In this document: positions 53,323 to 61,894 of the stretch, in pieces | How positions within the stretch are numbered: the stretch's first letter is position 1 | How the letters are laid out: every line of letters begins with the position of its first letter | DNA from: Oricola sp. | GTDB lineage: Bacteria; Pseudomonadota; Alphaproteobacteria; Rhizobiales; Rhizobiaceae | Length of the DNA: 64,000 nt | Assembly: GCF_022763245.1 (NCBI RefSeq) | Contig: NZ_JALEGV010000040.1 | Span: forward strand, 558,001-622,000 | Direction of reading: 5' to 3' | Notes under the pieces: generated by a model | The model's database searches: none | Seen by the model: the letters and a program-made list of their open reading frames with translations, nothing else | What the model was told of the DNA's origin: nothing | Translations under genes and position numbers: made by a program

Positions 53323-54402
53323 TCAGTGCTTCAGGTTCACCATGCGCTCCACGGCCAGGCGGGCGCGGTCGGCGATGGCGGGATCGACGAGGATTTCCTC
53401 CTTCATCTCGCACAGCGAGTCGAGGATCTTCGGCAGGGTGATGCGCTTCATGTGCGGGCACAGGTTGCACGGCTTGACGAAGTTCACCTCCGGCACCTCC
53501 GAGGAGATGTTGGACGCCATGGAGCATTCGGTGACCAGCAGCACCTTGGGCGGCTTGCGGTCCTTGACGTAGTTGATCATGCCCGAGGTGGAGCCGGTGT
53601 AGTCGGCGATCTCGACGACCTCGCGCGGGCACTCCGGGTGGGCCACGATCTCGATTTCCGGATCGGCTTCCTTGTAGGCGAGCAGTTCTTCCGCCGTGAA
53701 GCGCTCATGCACCTCGCAATGGCCCTTCCAGGTGAGGATCTTCACCTTGGTCTGGGCGGCGACGTTCTGCGCCAGATATTCGTCGGGGATGCAGAGCACC
53801 TTGTCGACACCGAAGGATTCGACCACCTGGACGGCGTTCGACGATGTGCAGCAGATGTCCGTCTCCGCCTTCACTTCCGCCGACGTGTTGACATAGGTGA
53901 CGACCGGCACGCCGGGATAGCGTTCGCGCAGCAGGCGCACATCGGCCCCAGTGATCGATTCCGCCAGGCTGCAGCCGGCCTTCATGTCGGGGATCAGCAC
54001 GGTCTTGTGCGGATTGAGCAGTTTCGAGGTCTCGGCCATGAAGTGCACACCGCACTGGATGATGATCTCGGCGTCGACCTTGGTCGCTTCCTTGGCGAGT
54101 TGTAGCGAGTCGCCGACGATGTCGGCGACGCAGTGATAGATTTCCGGCGTCTGGTAGTTGTGCGCCAGGATGACGGCGTTGCGCTCCTTCTTCAGCCGGT
54201 TGATGGCGGCGACATAGGGCGCATAGACCGGCCATTCCATCTTCGGAATGTGATCCTTGACCTTCTCGTAGAGATCCGCGGTCTCCTCGGCGACCTGCGG
54301 CGTCCATTCCAGCGTCGGACGCTCGATGACGCCGAACCGTTCGGCGGCGCTCTGCGTGGTCGTGCCCGTGGCAATGCTGCTTACCTGCGGTGAATCGCTC
54401 AT
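53323..54402 (-). CDS. nadA: Quinolinate synthase
   Basis: 359 residues from the ATG at 54402 (a GTG two codons upstream is possible). It condenses iminoaspartate with dihydroxyacetone phosphate to quinolinate using a 4Fe-4S cluster. The three cluster cysteines are visible: C in [12 protein letters not shown] in DICCTSSNA and C in [17 protein letters not shown] and TGSTSGMI are also diagnostic. First gene of nadA-nadB-nadC. Confidence 0.97.
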   Translation of the reverse strand: MSDSPQVSSIATGTTTQSAAERFGVIERPTLEWTPQVAEETADLYEKVKDHIPKMEWPVYAPYVAAINRLKKERNAVILAHNYQTPEIYHCVADIVGDSLQLAKEATKVDAEIIIQCGVHFMAETSKLLNPHKTVLIPDMKAGCSLAESITGADVRLLRERYPGVPVVTYVNTSAEVKAETDICCTSSNAVQVVESFGVDKVLCIPDEYLAQNVAAQTKVKILTWKGHCEVHERFTAEELLAYKEADPEIEIVAHPECPREVVEIADYTGSTSGMINYVKDRKPPKVLLVTECSMASNISSEVPEVNFVKPCNLCPHMKRITLPKILDSLCEMKEEILVDPAIADRARLAVERMVNLKH

Positions 54403-54584
54403 TTTCACTCTTCCCGTCGCGCCCGCTTTTCGCCGGCTTGTTCTCGCGGTTCGGCAGCTTTCCGCGCCCGGTTTGAGCCGGGCCGGCGCTGCCTTCCGCC
54501 AAGGTCTTGGTATCTAGTTGACGCCAAAGCGCCCCGATTTCAATCCCTTGACGCGCATTGGCGCCATGCGCAGGCGGTGCGAGG

Positions 54585-55532
54585 CTAGCCCGCCAGCGTC
54601 CACAGAAGCGCGCTGATGGTGACGAAAGAGGCCACCGTCGTCGCCAGCAAGGCGACCGCGGCCATGCCCTCGCCGCCATATTTCTGGGTGAGGATCGGGT
54701 AGACGCCGAAGATCGGCATCGCCGCCGTCAGGATGAGCGCCTCGCGATAGGGCGATTCAATGGGCGCGAAGCCGAGATGGGGCACGAGGAACAGGGCCAG
54801 GAGGATCAGGGCCGGGTGGACGAGCAGCTTGCCGACCACGATCGGCACGATGCGCCCCGCGAGCCCGGTGACCGGCATGCCGACCAGCGTGCCGCCGATG
54901 AAGAACAGCGACAGGGCGGCGCTCGACTGCGCAAAGAGATCGACCGACCGCATCACCGGCGCGGGCAGCGGCAGGCCGCTCAGCGACACGACGAGGCCGG
55001 CGGCAAGGCCGATGACCAGCGGATTGAGGGCGAGCCGCCCGAGCGCGTTCGCCAGGACCTTCAGCGGATGCCCCTCCTGCCCGCGCCCCCTTTCGGCGAG
55101 CATCAGCAGGAGCGGAATGATGAAGACGTTCTCGACGACCATGTTCATCGCCAGGACGGTGCCCGCGACGGACGGGTAGATGAGCAGCATGATCGGGAAG
55201 CCGACAAAGCCGCTGTTCGGGCAGGCCATGCCCATGACGGAGACGGCGGAGATGCTGCGATCGCGGCCGAAAACCCGACGCACGACGACGTATCCGAGCG
55301 CCACCATCGCGATCGATCCGGCGAGATAGGCGGCGATATAGGCCGGATGGGCGATCTCGCCGACCGGCTTCTGCGCGATGGCGCGGAACAGAAGCGCCGG
55401 CAAGGCGATGTAGAGCGTGAAACGGCCGAGCGCACGGACGTTGTCGGCGGAAAACAGGCCGAAACGGGTGGCCAGGAATCCGACGGCGATCGTGATGTAG
55501 ATCGGAACGGTTACGGAAAGAACTTCAAGCAC
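54585..55532 (-). CDS. AEC-family transporter (auxin efflux carrier type)
   Basis: 315 residues from a GTG at 55532. Ten hydrophobic segments in two five-helix halves separated by a loop around residue 150 (AERGRGQEGHPLK). GFVGFPIMLLIYPS and the C-terminal TAAMPIFGVYPILTQKYGGEG are typical of the AEC family, whose bacterial members move malonate, malate or related acids. No partner gene points to a substrate. Confidence 0.88.
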   Translation of the reverse strand: MLEVLSVTVPIYITIAVGFLATRFGLFSADNVRALGRFTLYIALPALLFRAIAQKPVGEIAHPAYIAAYLAGSIAMVALGYVVVRRVFGRDRSISAVSVMGMACPNSGFVGFPIMLLIYPSVAGTVLAMNMVVENVFIIPLLLMLAERGRGQEGHPLKVLANALGRLALNPLVIGLAAGLVVSLSGLPLPAPVMRSVDLFAQSSAALSLFFIGGTLVGMPVTGLAGRIVPIVVGKLLVHPALILLALFLVPHLGFAPIESPYREALILTAAMPIFGVYPILTQKYGGEGMAAVALLATTVASFVTISALLWTLAG

Positions 55533-55664
55533 GGTCCGGCACGTGTTGGGCAGGCAGGTCGCGCCCTCTCTAGCGCGCGGCGCCCGCCCGCGCCAGCACC
55601 GAATTCCGCCGGCACACGCTTACGTTGCGGCACATGCGCCGGGGTGCCGAAACCGGCCTGACGG

Positions 55665-57083
55665 TCACATCAGGCGGGCCATCGCCTGTTTGAGGGCGGC
55701 GAGCGGCAGCGTGTAGGGCGGGTAGCGCAGTTTCGGGTCGAACCAGGTGGCGCGGCGGACGACGGCGCGGTGGTGGGAGAAGGTGTCGAAGCCGGACTTG
55801 CCGTGATAGGCGCCCATGCCACTGGCGCCGACGCCGCCGAAGGGCAGGTCCATGTTGAGCATCTGGGCGAAGACGTCGTTGACGGCAGCGCCGCCTGAGG
55901 AGAGCGTGCCGACGATCCCGTCCGCCCATTTCGTGTCGGAGGAGAAGACGTAGAGCGCCAGCGGCTTCGGACGCTCGCGCAGGGCGGCGGCTTCGGCGGC
56001 AAGATCGTCGCAGGCGATGACCGGCAGGACCGGCCCGAAGATCTCGTCGGCCATGACGGGATCGTCCCAGGAGACGTCGGCGATCACGGTCGGCGCGATG
56101 TAGCGAGAAGCGCGGTCCGTCTGGCCACCGGCAACCACCCTGCCCCGCCCCAGGAAACCCGCCAGCCGGTCGAAATGGCGCTCGTTGACGATGCGGGCGT
56201 AATCGGCGCTTGCGGCCGGATCCTCGCCGTAGAACTCGGTGATCGCCGCTTTCAGCGCCTCGGTCAGTTGTGACTGCGCCGCGCGTTCGACAAGGACGAA
56301 ATCGGGGGCGATGCAGGTCTGGCCGGCGTTGAAGAACTTGCCCCAGGCGATGCGCCGGGCGGCGACCTTCATGTCGGCGTCGGCGGCGACGATGCAGGGG
56401 TTCTTGCCGCCGAGCTCCAGCGTGACGGGCGTCAGGTGTTCGGCGGCGGCGGCCATGACGATCTTGCCGATCCGCGTGCCGCCGGTGAAGAAGACATAGT
56501 CGAAATCCTGCGCCAGAAGCGCCTGGGTCGGCTCGACGCCGCCCTCGATGACGGCAAGCACATCCGGATCGAAGGCCGCGCCGATCATGCGCGCCATGAC
56601 CGCCGAGGTCGCCGGCGCGAGTTCCGACGGCTTGATGACGACGCAATTGCCCGCAGCCAGCGCGGCGACGGCCGGCGCGAGGACGAGGTTGAGCGGGTAG
56701 TTCCACGGCCCGATGACCAGCGCGCTGCCGAAGGGCTCGCTGACGAGGCGGCTCGACCCCGGCAGGAGAAGCCAGGGCGTGCGCACGCGTTTCGGCCGCG
56801 CCCAGCGGGCCAGATGCTTCAGCGCCATGTCGATCTCGATCAGGACGATGCCGATGTCGCTGGTATAGGCCTCGGCGGGCGGACGGCCGAGATCGCGCTT
56901 CAGCGCGTCGAGAATGTCGGCCTCGTTGTCGACAAGGCACTGCCTGAGCGCACGAAGCTGGCGCTTGCGGAATTCGAGCGACCTGGTCGCGTCGGTGCGA
57001 AAGAGGCGGCGCTGCCTCTCGGCGATCCCCTCGGCCGTGACGGCCCCGGCCGCCTGCGGATCCGGCGTTTCATGCGCATTCAT
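55665..57083 (-). CDS. Aldehyde dehydrogenase (coniferyl-aldehyde/class 3 type)
   Basis: 472 residues from the ATG at 57083. NAD(P)-dependent oxidation of an aldehyde to its acid. The active-site glutamate is in LELGGKNP, the nucleophile cysteine in NAGQTCIAPDF, and the C-terminal membrane-type tail (AMARLM) is short. The absence of an N-terminal extension and the LGRPPAEAYTSDIG opening resemble the coniferyl-aldehyde dehydrogenase branch. Long open frames that extend upstream do not resemble the family. Divergent to the arsR promoter. Confidence 0.92.
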   Translation of the reverse strand: MNAHETPDPQAAGAVTAEGIAERQRRLFRTDATRSLEFRKRQLRALRQCLVDNEADILDALKRDLGRPPAEAYTSDIGIVLIEIDMALKHLARWARPKRVRTPWLLLPGSSRLVSEPFGSALVIGPWNYPLNLVLAPAVAALAAGNCVVIKPSELAPATSAVMARMIGAAFDPDVLAVIEGGVEPTQALLAQDFDYVFFTGGTRIGKIVMAAAAEHLTPVTLELGGKNPCIVAADADMKVAARRIAWGKFFNAGQTCIAPDFVLVERAAQSQLTEALKAAITEFYGEDPAASADYARIVNERHFDRLAGFLGRGRVVAGGQTDRASRYIAPTVIADVSWDDPVMADEIFGPVLPVIACDDLAAEAAALRERPKPLALYVFSSDTKWADGIVGTLSSGGAAVNDVFAQMLNMDLPFGGVGASGMGAYHGKSGFDTFSHHRAVVRRATWFDPKLRYPPYTLPLAALKQAMARLM

Positions 57084-57193
57084 CGCGGCGCCTCCCCTTC
57101 GCATTTCTTGCCATTGTCGAGATAATCGCTCCCCGGCCGAACGCCAAGAGCAATCCGCCCCCTCGCCCGCCGGCGGGGTGTTGACTTCGCCGA

Positions 57194-57217
57194 ATATATC
57201 AATAATTCTTGAAATAT
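57194..57217. promoter_or_regulatory. arsR operator overlapping a probably leaderless start
   Basis: ATATATCAA (57194-57202) and TTGAAATAT (57209-57217) are inverted arms with one mismatch and a 6-base spacer. The right arm runs into the arsR ATG (57216). A -35-like TTGACT at 57181-57186 and -10-like TAATTC at 57203-57208 would put the transcript start at or next to the ATG. No ribosome binding site is seen. Confidence 0.6.
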
Positions 57218-57548
57218 GGATAAATCGAATGCGATCGAAGCGCTGCATGCGCTTGCACAGGACACGCGGCTGGCGACCTTCCGGCTCCTGGTCAAACACG
57301 GCGCCGAGGGCATGGCAGCCGGCGACATCGCCGACGCGCTCGGCGTGAAGCAGAATACCATGTCGGCCAACCTCGCCGTTCTGGCGCGCGCCGGCATGGT
57401 GCGCAGCGCGCGCGAGGGTCGCGTGATCCGCTATTTCGCGGATTTCGACGGCATGCGCAGCCTGCTCGCCTTTCTCATGGAGGATTGCTGCGGCGGCAAT
57501 CCCGATCTCTGCAAACCCGTTCTGGACGAAGTCATCTGCGCTTGCTAG
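57216..57548 (+). CDS. arsR: ArsR-family repressor of the arsenic operon
   Basis: 110 residues. The winged helix (LGVKQNTMSANLAVLARAGMV) is ArsR-like. The trivalent-arsenic site appears to be C-terminal: EDCCGGNPDLCKPV and ICAC at the very end, unlike the N-terminal ELCVCD type of the ArsR at 13193. Two different sensor architectures are therefore present in this window. It heads the arsR-arsC-arsC-arsH run. Likely leaderless (see operator). Confidence 0.9.
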   Translation: MDKSNAIEALHALAQDTRLATFRLLVKHGAEGMAAGDIADALGVKQNTMSANLAVLARAGMVRSAREGRVIRYFADFDGMRSLLAFLMEDCCGGNPDLCKPVLDEVICAC

Positions 57549-57569
57549 CGCCCGTCGGAGGATCCCGCG

Positions 57570-58097
57570 ATGCCTGGTGAAATCTACAATGTCCTGTTCC
57601 TGTGCACGGGCAATTCCGCCCGTTCGATCCTGGCCGAGGCCATCCTCAATCGAGAGGGGCTCGGCCGCTTCAAGGCGTGGTCGGCCGGCTCCCACCCCAA
57701 GGGCGAAGTGCATCCCTATTCGATCGACCTCCTGGAAAGCCTGAATTTCGACACGTCCTTCGCCCGCTCGAAGGACTGGGAGGAGTTCACCGCGCCGGGT
57801 GCTCCTGCGATGGACTTCGTCTTCACCGTCTGCGACCAGGCGGCCGCCGAGGCCTGCCCGGTCTGGCCCGGCCAGCCGATGACGGCGCATTGGGGCGTGC
57901 CGGACCCGGCGGCGGCGCAAGGCAACGAGGCCGAGAAGCGGCTTGCCTTCTCCGAGGCCTTCCGCATGCTCAACAACCGCATCTCCGTCTTCACCAGCCT
58001 GCCTTTCGCGTCGCTCGACAGCCTGGCGCTGCAGAAAGAGCTCGACGCGATCGGCCGGAAAAACGAGGCCGATCAGTCACATCGGGAATTTTCATGA
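57570..58097 (+). CDS. arsC: Arsenate reductase, low-molecular-weight phosphatase type, copy 1
   Basis: 175 residues. P-loop LCTGNSARSI (Cx5R) and a second cysteine pair in FTVCDQAAAEACPVWPG, the arrangement of thioredoxin-coupled ArsC enzymes that relay the disulfide from the active cysteine. It reduces arsenate to arsenite in the cytoplasm. A GGAGGAT site precedes the ATG. Its stop overlaps the next start (ATGA). Confidence 0.92.
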   Translation: MPGEIYNVLFLCTGNSARSILAEAILNREGLGRFKAWSAGSHPKGEVHPYSIDLLESLNFDTSFARSKDWEEFTAPGAPAMDFVFTVCDQAAAEACPVWPGQPMTAHWGVPDPAAAQGNEAEKRLAFSEAFRMLNNRISVFTSLPFASLDSLALQKELDAIGRKNEADQSHREFS

Positions 58098-58612
58098 CCA
58101 ACATTCTCATCCTGTGCACCGCGAATTCGGCGCGGTCCATTCTCGGCGAGGCCATACTCGCCAAGCTGGGCGAAGGCCGCGTGCAGGCCTTCTCCGCCGG
58201 CTCCACGCCGCGCGGCACGCCCAATCCGGACGGCATCGCGCTGCTGCAGGCCTACGGGCACGACACCAGCGCTTTCCGGTCGAAGAGCTGGAACGAATTC
58301 GCCGGCCCGGACGCGCCGAAGATGGATATCGTGATCACCGTCTGCGACAACGCCGCGGGCGAGACCTGTCCCTTCTGGCCCGGCGCGCCGGTGCAGGCCC
58401 ATTGGGGGATCGAAGATCCGGCGGGACGTGGCGAGACGGATGCCGAGCGCCGCGCCGCCTTTGCCGACACCTACCGGCTGCTGGAACTGCGCGTGCGCGC
58501 CCTGATGGCCCTGCCCTTCGAGGAAATGAACCCCGCCGACCTGAAGACGGCGCTGAACACGATCGGCGCGCTGGAAGGCGCGACCGAGATGGCAGCGGGG
58601 AACGCCGGCTGA
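58094..58612 (+). CDS. arsC: Arsenate reductase, low-molecular-weight phosphatase type, copy 2
   Basis: 172 residues. P-loop [10 protein letters not shown] with the relay cysteines in [17 protein letters not shown] and HWGIEDPAG. It is similar to copy 1 yet clearly diverged, so this is an old duplication or a second acquisition. Overlaps copy 1 by four bases and precedes arsH by four. Both reductases keep the catalytic and relay cysteines, so both should be active. Confidence 0.92.
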   Translation: MTNILILCTANSARSILGEAILAKLGEGRVQAFSAGSTPRGTPNPDGIALLQAYGHDTSAFRSKSWNEFAGPDAPKMDIVITVCDNAAGETCPFWPGAPVQAHWGIEDPAGRGETDAERRAAFADTYRLLELRVRALMALPFEEMNPADLKTALNTIGALEGATEMAAGNAG

Positions 58613-58616
58613 GACC

Positions 58617-59363
58617 ATGACGGACAAGACGGGACTGGACTGGACGGACGACAAGAGCCTGCCGAACATCGTCGGAGAGGCGCTGAAGCCCATCGATGTG
58701 TCGGCGCTGCGCGGCGGCACGGTGTCGGACCACAAGCCGCGCGTGCTGATGCTCTACGGGTCGCAGCGCGAACGCTCCTACAGCCGCTTCCTGACCTATG
58801 AGGCCGCGCGGCTGCTCGACCATTTCGGCGCCGAGGTGCGGGTGTTCCATCCCGACGGCCTGCCCCTGCCCGACGCCACCGAGCCGGACCATCCGAAGGT
58901 GCAGGAGTTGCGGCAGCTGTCGCTCTGGTCGGAGGCGCAGGTGTGGTGCACGCCGGAGCGGCACGGCGCGATGTCGGCGACGATGAAGGCGCAGATCGAC
59001 TGGCTGCCGCTGTCGCCGATCGGCGGCATCCGCCCGACGCAGGGCCGCACGCTGGCGGTGATGCAGGTCTGCGGCGGTTCGCAAAGCTTCAACGCCGTCA
59101 ACCAGATGCGCATTCTCGGCCGCTGGATGCGGATGATCACCATCCCGAACCAGTCCTCCGTCGCCAAGGCCTGGCTGGAATTCGACGAGGCGGGCCGGAT
59201 GAAGCCGTCGGCCTATTACAATCGCGTCGTGGACGTGATGGAGGAGTTGATGAAATTCACGCTCCTCACGCGCGACATCTCCCCCTACCTGACCGACCGC
59301 TACTCGGAGCGCGTTGAAAGCGTGGAAGAGGCGCACAAGCGGGTGAGCCTGAAGAGCATCTGA
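58617..59363 (+). CDS. arsH: ArsH-type NADPH:FMN oxidoreductase
   Basis: 248 residues. The flavodoxin-like core shows [15 protein letters not shown] (FMN phosphate loop) and [47 protein letters not shown], the ArsH signature. ArsH oxidises trivalent organoarsenicals. Last gene of the tight ars run; about 130 bases with repeated TTCAA/TTGAA motifs separate it from the MFS gene. Confidence 0.95.
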   Translation: MTDKTGLDWTDDKSLPNIVGEALKPIDVSALRGGTVSDHKPRVLMLYGSQRERSYSRFLTYEAARLLDHFGAEVRVFHPDGLPLPDATEPDHPKVQELRQLSLWSEAQVWCTPERHGAMSATMKAQIDWLPLSPIGGIRPTQGRTLAVMQVCGGSQSFNAVNQMRILGRWMRMITIPNQSSVAKAWLEFDEAGRMKPSAYYNRVVDVMEELMKFTLLTRDISPYLTDRYSERVESVEEAHKRVSLKSI

Positions 59364-59387
59364 GGGCTTCGGCGGTCAGGACCGGCG

Positions 59388-59440
59388 GAATTCAACGTGC
59401 AGCGAAATTGAATCGACGTTCAATGAAATTCATCGTTGGC
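59388..59440. promoter_or_regulatory. Clustered TTCAA/TTGAA motifs before the MFS gene
   Basis: Between arsH and the MFS gene are several half-sites: ATTCAA near 59391, TTGAAT near 59409 (12 bases apart), and GTTCAA near 59419, giving TTGAAT-N4-GTTCAA. ArsR-family operators are often TTCAA/TTGAA-like inverted repeats, and the arsR operator has TCAA-N6-TTGA. Suggests a second regulated promoter for the MFS and thioredoxin genes. Confidence 0.4.
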
Positions 59441-59509
59441 CCGCATTGTTCGCTTGGCCTTCACCCCATTCCGTTCTAGGTCTCTTCGGCTAGCTTGGAG
59501 GAAGACGGG

Positions 59510-60739
59510 ATGACGACAGTCTCAAGAAGCGAACCGGGTTTCCCCTGGCTGATCATCGCAAGCGGCTGCCTGATCGCGGCGCTGACCTTCGGTCCACGCT
59601 CGGCGATGGGGTTCTTCCAGCTGCCGATGCTCGCGGACACCGGCTGGTCTCGCTCCGAATTCGGCCTCGCCATGGCGATCCAGAACCTCATGTGGGGCGT
59701 CGGGCAGCCTTTCTTCGGCGCGCTCGCCGACAAGCGCGGGACCTGGCGGGTCCTGGCGTTGTCTGCCATCCTCTACGCCTCCGGCCTGTTCATGATGTCC
59801 GCGCCGCAGAACATCTGGTTCCTGCATATCGGCGGCGGATTGCTGGTCGGGCTCGGCATCGCGTCCGGCTCGTTCGGCATCGTGCTGGCCGCGTTTGCGC
59901 GCAACGTGACGCCGGAGCAGCGCTCCATGGCCTTCGGGCTCGGCACGGCGGCGGGGTCGGCAGGCATGTTCCTGTTCGCGCCCTTCAGCCAGATGCTGAT
60001 CGACGCGATGGGCTGGTCGGATTCGCTGCTCGTCATGTCGGCGATGATGCTGATCGTGCCGGTGCTGGCCTTTCCGCTGCGCGGCAATTCGTCGTCCGGC
60101 ACGCAGAAGCAGACCGATGTCGAGCAATCCATCGGCGAGGCCCTGCGCGAGGCCTTCGGCCACCAGAGCTATCTCCTGCTCACCGCCGGCTTCTTCGTCT
60201 GCGGTTTCCAGGTGGCGTTCATCACCGCGCATTTTCCCGCCTATATCGGCGACATCGGCATCGACGCGCGCTTCGCCGTGATCGGCATCGCGCTGATCGG
60301 CTTCTTCAACATCATCGGGTCGCTCGCCTCGGGCGTGATCGGGCAGAAATATTCCAAGCCGATCTTCCTGGCGCTGATCTATGTCGGGCGCTCGATCGCG
60401 GTGACGGCCTTCCTGCTGTTGCCGCAATCCGGCACGAGCGTGGTCATCTTCTCGGCCGTGATGGGGCTGTTGTGGCTGTCGACCGTGCCGCCGACCAACG
60501 CGCTGGTCGCGATCATGTTCGGCACGCGCTATCTCGGCATGCTCGGCGGCATCGTCTTCTTCTCCCACCAGATCGGCTCGTTCCTTGGCGTCTGGCTGGG
60601 CGGGTTCCTCTACGACATCTATGGCAGCTACGATTCCGTCTGGTGGCTCGGCGTGGCGCTCGGCCTGTTCGCGGCGGCCGTGCACTGGCCGATCAAGGAG
60701 CGGCCGGCCGCACGGCCCCAGCTGCAGCCGGCGCAGTGA
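59510..60739 (+). CDS. MFS transporter, candidate arsenite-family exporter (ArsK-like?)
   Basis: 409 residues, twelve predicted helices; GGAGGAAGACGGG leads to the ATG. N-terminal GFFQLPMLADTGWSRSEFGLAMAIQNLMWGVGQPFFGALADKRGTWRVL is a typical MFS first-to-third-helix segment with the R-G-x-W-R-x-L element. It belongs to the oxalate/monocarboxylate-like side of the superfamily. Because the locus has no ArsB or Acr3, this gene is the only exporter next to the ars genes. MFS proteins named ArsK export trivalent arsenicals in Agrobacterium; identity with ArsK is inference from position, not shown. Confidence 0.85.
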   Translation: MTTVSRSEPGFPWLIIASGCLIAALTFGPRSAMGFFQLPMLADTGWSRSEFGLAMAIQNLMWGVGQPFFGALADKRGTWRVLALSAILYASGLFMMSAPQNIWFLHIGGGLLVGLGIASGSFGIVLAAFARNVTPEQRSMAFGLGTAAGSAGMFLFAPFSQMLIDAMGWSDSLLVMSAMMLIVPVLAFPLRGNSSSGTQKQTDVEQSIGEALREAFGHQSYLLLTAGFFVCGFQVAFITAHFPAYIGDIGIDARFAVIGIALIGFFNIIGSLASGVIGQKYSKPIFLALIYVGRSIAVTAFLLLPQSGTSVVIFSAVMGLLWLSTVPPTNALVAIMFGTRYLGMLGGIVFFSHQIGSFLGVWLGGFLYDIYGSYDSVWWLGVALGLFAAAVHWPIKERPAARPQLQPAQ

Positions 60740-60741
60740 CC

Positions 60742-61269
60742 ATGCGCGCGCTGCGGGTCGCCCTCGCCCTGCTCGCGCTGACCACCGGCGCCGTCCGCGC
60801 GGACGGCGTCTTCGCGCCGGTGGAGCCGCGACCGGCGGCGAGCGCCGATGTCGAGATCGTCAACTCCATCGGCAAGACGCATGTCCTCGCCGATTTCCTG
60901 CCGGTCGGCGAAGCGGCGATCCTGCATTTCTGGGCGACGTGGTGCGGGCCGTGCCGCGAGGAGTTGCCGGGGCTCGCATCCTATGCGCAGGCGCTGTCCG
61001 ACGACGGGCTGCGCGACCGGCTGATCGTCATCGCGGTGGAACCCTCACCGCGCGAAAAGATCGACCGTTTCCTCGACGATCTCGGCCTGGCGGGTTTCGT
61101 TACGCTGCAGGATCGCAAGAACCGCTCCGGCCCGCTGTTCGGCCTGTTCGGCATGCCGGCGACGATCCTGCTCGACGCCGAAGGGCGCGTGGTGGGCCAG
61201 CATTCGGGACCGCTCGACTGGGACGACGCGGCGATCCGCACGGAACTGGCCGCCCATCTGGACGGCTGA
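60742..61269 (+). CDS. TlpA-like periplasmic thioredoxin
   Basis: 175 residues. A signal peptide (MRALRVALALLALTTGAVRA) and the redox motif WCGPC in FWATWCGPCREELPG (about residue 72) define a TlpA/ResA-type thiol-disulfide protein of the periplasm, with the cis-proline in FGMPATILLD. It starts two bases after the MFS stop, so they are co-transcribed. Being exported, it cannot recycle the cytoplasmic ArsC; it may reduce cysteines of a periplasmic partner or serve cytochrome maturation. Confidence 0.88.
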   Translation: MRALRVALALLALTTGAVRADGVFAPVEPRPAASADVEIVNSIGKTHVLADFLPVGEAAILHFWATWCGPCREELPGLASYAQALSDDGLRDRLIVIAVEPSPREKIDRFLDDLGLAGFVTLQDRKNRSGPLFGLFGMPATILLDAEGRVVGQHSGPLDWDDAAIRTELAAHLDG

Positions 61270-61290
61270 TCCCCGGCTTGCGACCTCGCC

Positions 61291-61869
61291 TCAGTGCTGA
61301 TGGCCGACGTGGCTGTGGTTGCGTGCGTCGGCGTCTTCGACCTGGAAGAACATCTCGATGTGCCCGAAATCGAACTCGATTTCGATCAGGTGCTCCTCTC
61401 CCTTCGCCAGCGGCCCGTGCAGGCCGTCGAGGCGCAGCGCGAGGCCGTTCGGGGCGAGCGTCATCTCGGTGCCGGCCTTGATCGGCACCGGCGGCAGGAC
61501 GACATAATCCGGCTCGCCGTCCTTCAACTGGAAACCGACCAGCTCGACCGTGTCGGCGATCTCCGCTTCGCCGCCGGTGATGGCGATGTCGTGATCGGAC
61601 ATGTTGTCGATGTCGACGAAGACGAGCGCGCTGCGGCCCGAAGTCGCGCGGGTCCAGGCATGCAGGGTGCGGACGCCGTCGGCCTCGCCTTCGTGGTGCG
61701 AATGGTCGCCCTCGTCGTGATCGTGGTCTTCGGCGTGTTCGCCTTCCTCGTGATCGTGGTCGTGCTCCGCTTCGGAATGCGCCGCGTCCTCGGCGTGCGC
61801 GTGATGCACGGAGACAGGCTGCAGAAGATAGATCGATGTTGCCAGAACGGCAGCCAGAGCGCGGATCAT
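61291..61869 (-). CDS. His-rich secreted PCu(A)C-like protein
   Basis: 192 residues. After the signal peptide (MIRALAAVLATSIYLLQPVSVHHAHA) residues 27-63 form a His/Asp/Glu-rich metal-binding stretch (AEHDHDHEEGEHAEDHDHDE). The PCu(A)C domain follows (LHAWTRATSGRSALVFVDIDNMSD to GLHGPLAKGEE). The usual copper ligands at the HxML position are replaced (GLALRLDGLHG), so copper may not be the ligand; zinc is an alternative. The C-terminus is histidine-rich again (NHSHVGHQH). It is followed upstream by an ABC permease and ATPase on the same strand. Confidence 0.82.
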   Translation of the reverse strand: MIRALAAVLATSIYLLQPVSVHHAHAEDAAHSEAEHDHDHEEGEHAEDHDHDEGDHSHHEGEADGVRTLHAWTRATSGRSALVFVDIDNMSDHDIAITGGEAEIADTVELVGFQLKDGEPDYVVLPPVPIKAGTEMTLAPNGLALRLDGLHGPLAKGEEHLIEIEFDFGHIEMFFQVEDADARNHSHVGHQH

Positions 61870-61894
61870 GGGAAGCCCCTTCGATGTAATGTTG

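Noticed and set aside
57570-58612. The two ArsC genes as protein tyrosine phosphatases
   Set aside because: Both carry the extra cysteine pair used for disulfide relay and stand between arsR and arsH.
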